Below the pieces are notes generated by a model, which made no database searches, was not told the DNA's origin, and was given only the letters and a program-made list of their open reading frames with translations. A DNA stretch of 64,000 nucleotides from Deltaproteobacteria bacterium (lineage in GTDB: Bacteria; Myxococcota_A; UBA9042; DTJE01): NCBI GenBank assembly GCA_029555025.1, contig JAKPTZ010000038.1, positions 1-64,000 of the forward strand. The letters are read 5' to 3'. Position numbers and translations under genes: made by a program. Positions 62,565 to 64,000 of the stretch are shown piece by piece (position 1 is the stretch's first letter; each line of letters opens with the position of its first letter).

Positions 62565-63662
62565 ATGAACAGGGTTGCAAAGAAGCGTTTCAACCTCTGG
62601 GCCTGGCGTCATTTCGTCGATTTCGAGTTCGCGCACCCGCGGCTGACCTACCTGTTCTGGGAGGCGACGCTTGACTGCAATATGGCCTGCAGGCACTGCG
62701 GATCCGACTGCCGCAGATCCACTGACATCAGCACGGAATTGAAGGCCGATGAAGTCCTGCGGGTGTTTTCCGAAATCGCCAGGACGCATAATCCCCGGAG
62801 GGTATTCGTGGCCGTGACGGGTGGGGAACCCCTGGTAAGGCCGGACCTTTTCGACGTTATGGCTCAGGTCAGGCGCATGGGATATCCGTGGGGGATGGTA
62901 TCCAACGGCTGGGCCGTTGATGACCGGGTCGTGGATCAGGCCAGGCGAAGCGGCATGCGGACACTTGTTATCAGTCTGGACGGGGTCAACGCCGAATCTC
63001 ACGACTGGCTTCGCGGGCGGGGTTCCTTCGATCGGGCGGTTGACGCGATCGGTCGTTTCCGTCGGGCCGGCTTCCTGCGCAATCTTCAGGTCACCTCGAC
63101 ATTTCATCGCCGAAATATCGATGAACTCGAGCCGATGTATCGCCTGATGATTGATCTTGGCATCGCCGACTGGCGCGTGGTGTCGGTATTTCCAAACGGC
63201 CGCGCGGCAAGGCAGGCCGACTTCCTGCTTGAACCATCCGAGCTCCGGAAGATGATGGACTTCATCGCCGAAAAGAGATCAAGGCCGCGTCCGATCAAGG
63301 TTTCCTATGGCGACGAAGGATATCTGGGTTGCCAGTACGAGCGTGACGTCAGGGATTTCTTTTATGCCTGTTTCTCTGGCGTCAGGATTGCGTCGATACT
63401 TGCCGACGGCGGTGTGACGGGCTGCCCCAACAACCCGAGAACCCTTGTCCAGGGGAACGTCCGCGATCGGTCGTTCATGGATATATGGACGAATGAATTC
63501 GGCAAGTTCCGGGATCGAAGGTGGATGCGCCAGGGTGATTGCGCCAGATGCCGCGACTTCGCCATATGCAAGGGCAACAGCATGCACCTGTGGGACACCG
63601 AAAAGAGCGGTCCGAAGGTGTGCCACGTGCGGATGCTGAAGGATGCCGGGGCGCGGGTATAG
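62565..63662 (+). CDS. Radical SAM protein with SPASM-type C-terminus
   Basis: A 365-residue radical SAM enzyme. The cluster motif is CNMACRHC (CxxxCxxC), followed by the SAM-binding TGGEPLVRPD and VISLDGVNAESHDWLRG. The C-terminal half has Cys at GCQYERD, FYACFSG, GCPNNP, and DCARCRDFAICKG, the usual SPASM/twitch layout for auxiliary iron-sulfur clusters. Relatives modify peptides or act in cofactor, heme or glycan maturation. No precursor peptide gene was recognised next to it; the following ORF is a lipoprotein. The ATG at 62565 (GAGG 9 bases upstream) is preferred over the TTG one codon earlier. Confidence 0.88.
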   Translation: MNRVAKKRFNLWAWRHFVDFEFAHPRLTYLFWEATLDCNMACRHCGSDCRRSTDISTELKADEVLRVFSEIARTHNPRRVFVAVTGGEPLVRPDLFDVMAQVRRMGYPWGMVSNGWAVDDRVVDQARRSGMRTLVISLDGVNAESHDWLRGRGSFDRAVDAIGRFRRAGFLRNLQVTSTFHRRNIDELEPMYRLMIDLGIADWRVVSVFPNGRAARQADFLLEPSELRKMMDFIAEKRSRPRPIKVSYGDEGYLGCQYERDVRDFFYACFSGVRIASILADGGVTGCPNNPRTLVQGNVRDRSFMDIWTNEFGKFRDRRWMRQGDCARCRDFAICKGNSMHLWDTEKSGPKVCHVRMLKDAGARV

Positions 63663-63742
63663 GCCGACCGTCTTGTTGTTGGGAGCGAGTCCATCGGCAC
63701 GCCCGAGTTTGCGCGAAGTCGGTTCATCCGCCCGCCCGGATA

Positions 63743-63772
63743 TTGAAGTGCTTATTGATCCTTTGCTATAAT
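63743..63772 (+). promoter_or_regulatory. Probable promoter for the terminal lipoprotein gene
   Basis: TTGAAG (63743-63748), 18 bases and a perfect TATAAT (63767-63772), then GGGGG and an ATG at 63798. Good sigma70-type match. Confidence 0.6.
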
Positions 63773-63797
63773 TGCCGCACTGTTTCGGGGGTTTATC

Positions 63798-64000
63798 ATG
63801 CTGATGGTATTCATGGCTTTCATCAACTTCACAAGGATGAAGGTTTATGCGGCCACGCGATGGCTTTGGCTGGCCCTTTCCGGTGGCCTGTTCGTGACCG
63901 CGCCGATCGGTTGCGAGGAAGAAGACCCGCAACCCCTTTACGGCGTTCCCGAAGACATCCAGGTTCTTGATTCGGCTGAAGAGGACATCGGACCCCAGCC
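63798..64000 (+). CDS. Asp/Glu-rich lipoprotein, N-terminal part (cut by window end)
   Basis: Sixty-seven residues are visible. The frame starts with ATG at 63798 (GGGGG 7 bases upstream); an internal ATG at 63837 would give a tighter signal peptide. The lipobox is TAPIGC, followed by EEEDPQPLYGVPEDIQVLD and further acids. This is the same acidic-tether start seen in several large surface lipoproteins of this window, so a big Cys-rich or repeat protein probably continues beyond the edge. Confidence 0.7.
   Translation, partial: MLMVFMAFINFTRMKVYAATRWLWLALSGGLFVTAPIGCEEEDPQPLYGVPEDIQVLDSAEEDIGPQ

Noticed and set aside
1-64000. tRNA, rRNA, riboswitch and strong intrinsic terminator signals
   Set aside because: I looked for cloverleaf-like, conserved rRNA and GC-hairpin-plus-T-run patterns in the gaps and saw none convincing; a covariance-model search would be needed to exclude small RNAs.

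Overview
The window looks like a Myxococcota/Bradymonadota-type (former deltaproteobacterial) chromosome, probably from an assembled genome. The signs are high GC, about fifteen predicted lipoproteins among roughly 48 genes, many Cys-rich and MopE-type metal-binding surface proteins, a protease with a MYXO-CTERM-like tail, RdgC encoded as two adjacent half-proteins, and an SOS promoter whose operator fits the Myxococcus xanthus LexA consensus as I recall it. No rRNA, tRNA, CRISPR array or intact insertion sequence was seen.

Layout. 1-2293 is visibly more GC-rich and patchy: the C-terminal part of a GlnD-like ACT-domain protein, an ISAs1 transposase remnant, two small Cys-rich secreted proteins, and the detached tail of a larger protein. 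From 2294 the sequence is more even. A MopE-repeat/C-type-lectin lipoprotein and ribosomal protein L28 precede a giant Cys-rich lipoprotein and a penicillin-binding protein. A leftward run greA-tsaE-rdgC(N)-rdgC(C)-redoxin follows, then the SOS mutagenesis operon imuA-imuB-dnaE2 with its LexA-controlled promoter at 18.0 kb. 18-30 kb holds glycerate kinase, a PTA/PTB-family acyltransferase, a PHP-type lipoprotein, a peroxiredoxin, an S1-domain protein, a cyclophilin, and a three-gene overlapping cassette: an HhH/beta-barrel protein, a lamin-tail lipoprotein and a staphylococcal-nuclease lipoprotein.

30-47 kb is dominated by secreted proteins: a trypsin with MopE motifs, an RNase HI, an FG-GAP/UnbV lipoprotein, two lipoproteins built from alternating four-cysteine modules, an M20 dipeptidase, an MepA-type murein endopeptidase, an FGE-fold lipoprotein, a PEGA-domain protein and an SGNH protein. 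47.8-54 kb is an envelope-polysaccharide region with galE, an MBOAT O-acyltransferase, an SGNH partner and a polytopic membrane protein. 54-64 kb has a GH92 glycosidase, a lipase, Rex, a hybrid histidine kinase, a second polytopic membrane protein, a radical SAM/SPASM protein and the start of another Asp-rich lipoprotein.

Functionally the window is mostly cell-surface and periplasmic biology. It contains Asp-rich tethers that hold Cys-rich modules off the outer membrane, surface hydrolases (protease, nuclease, mannosidase-family enzyme, lipase), murein enzymes and polysaccharide O-acetylation. Housekeeping and DNA-damage genes lie between. The most interesting unit is the HhH-barrel/LTD/SNase cassette, which reads as a possible surface DNA-capture and -processing system.
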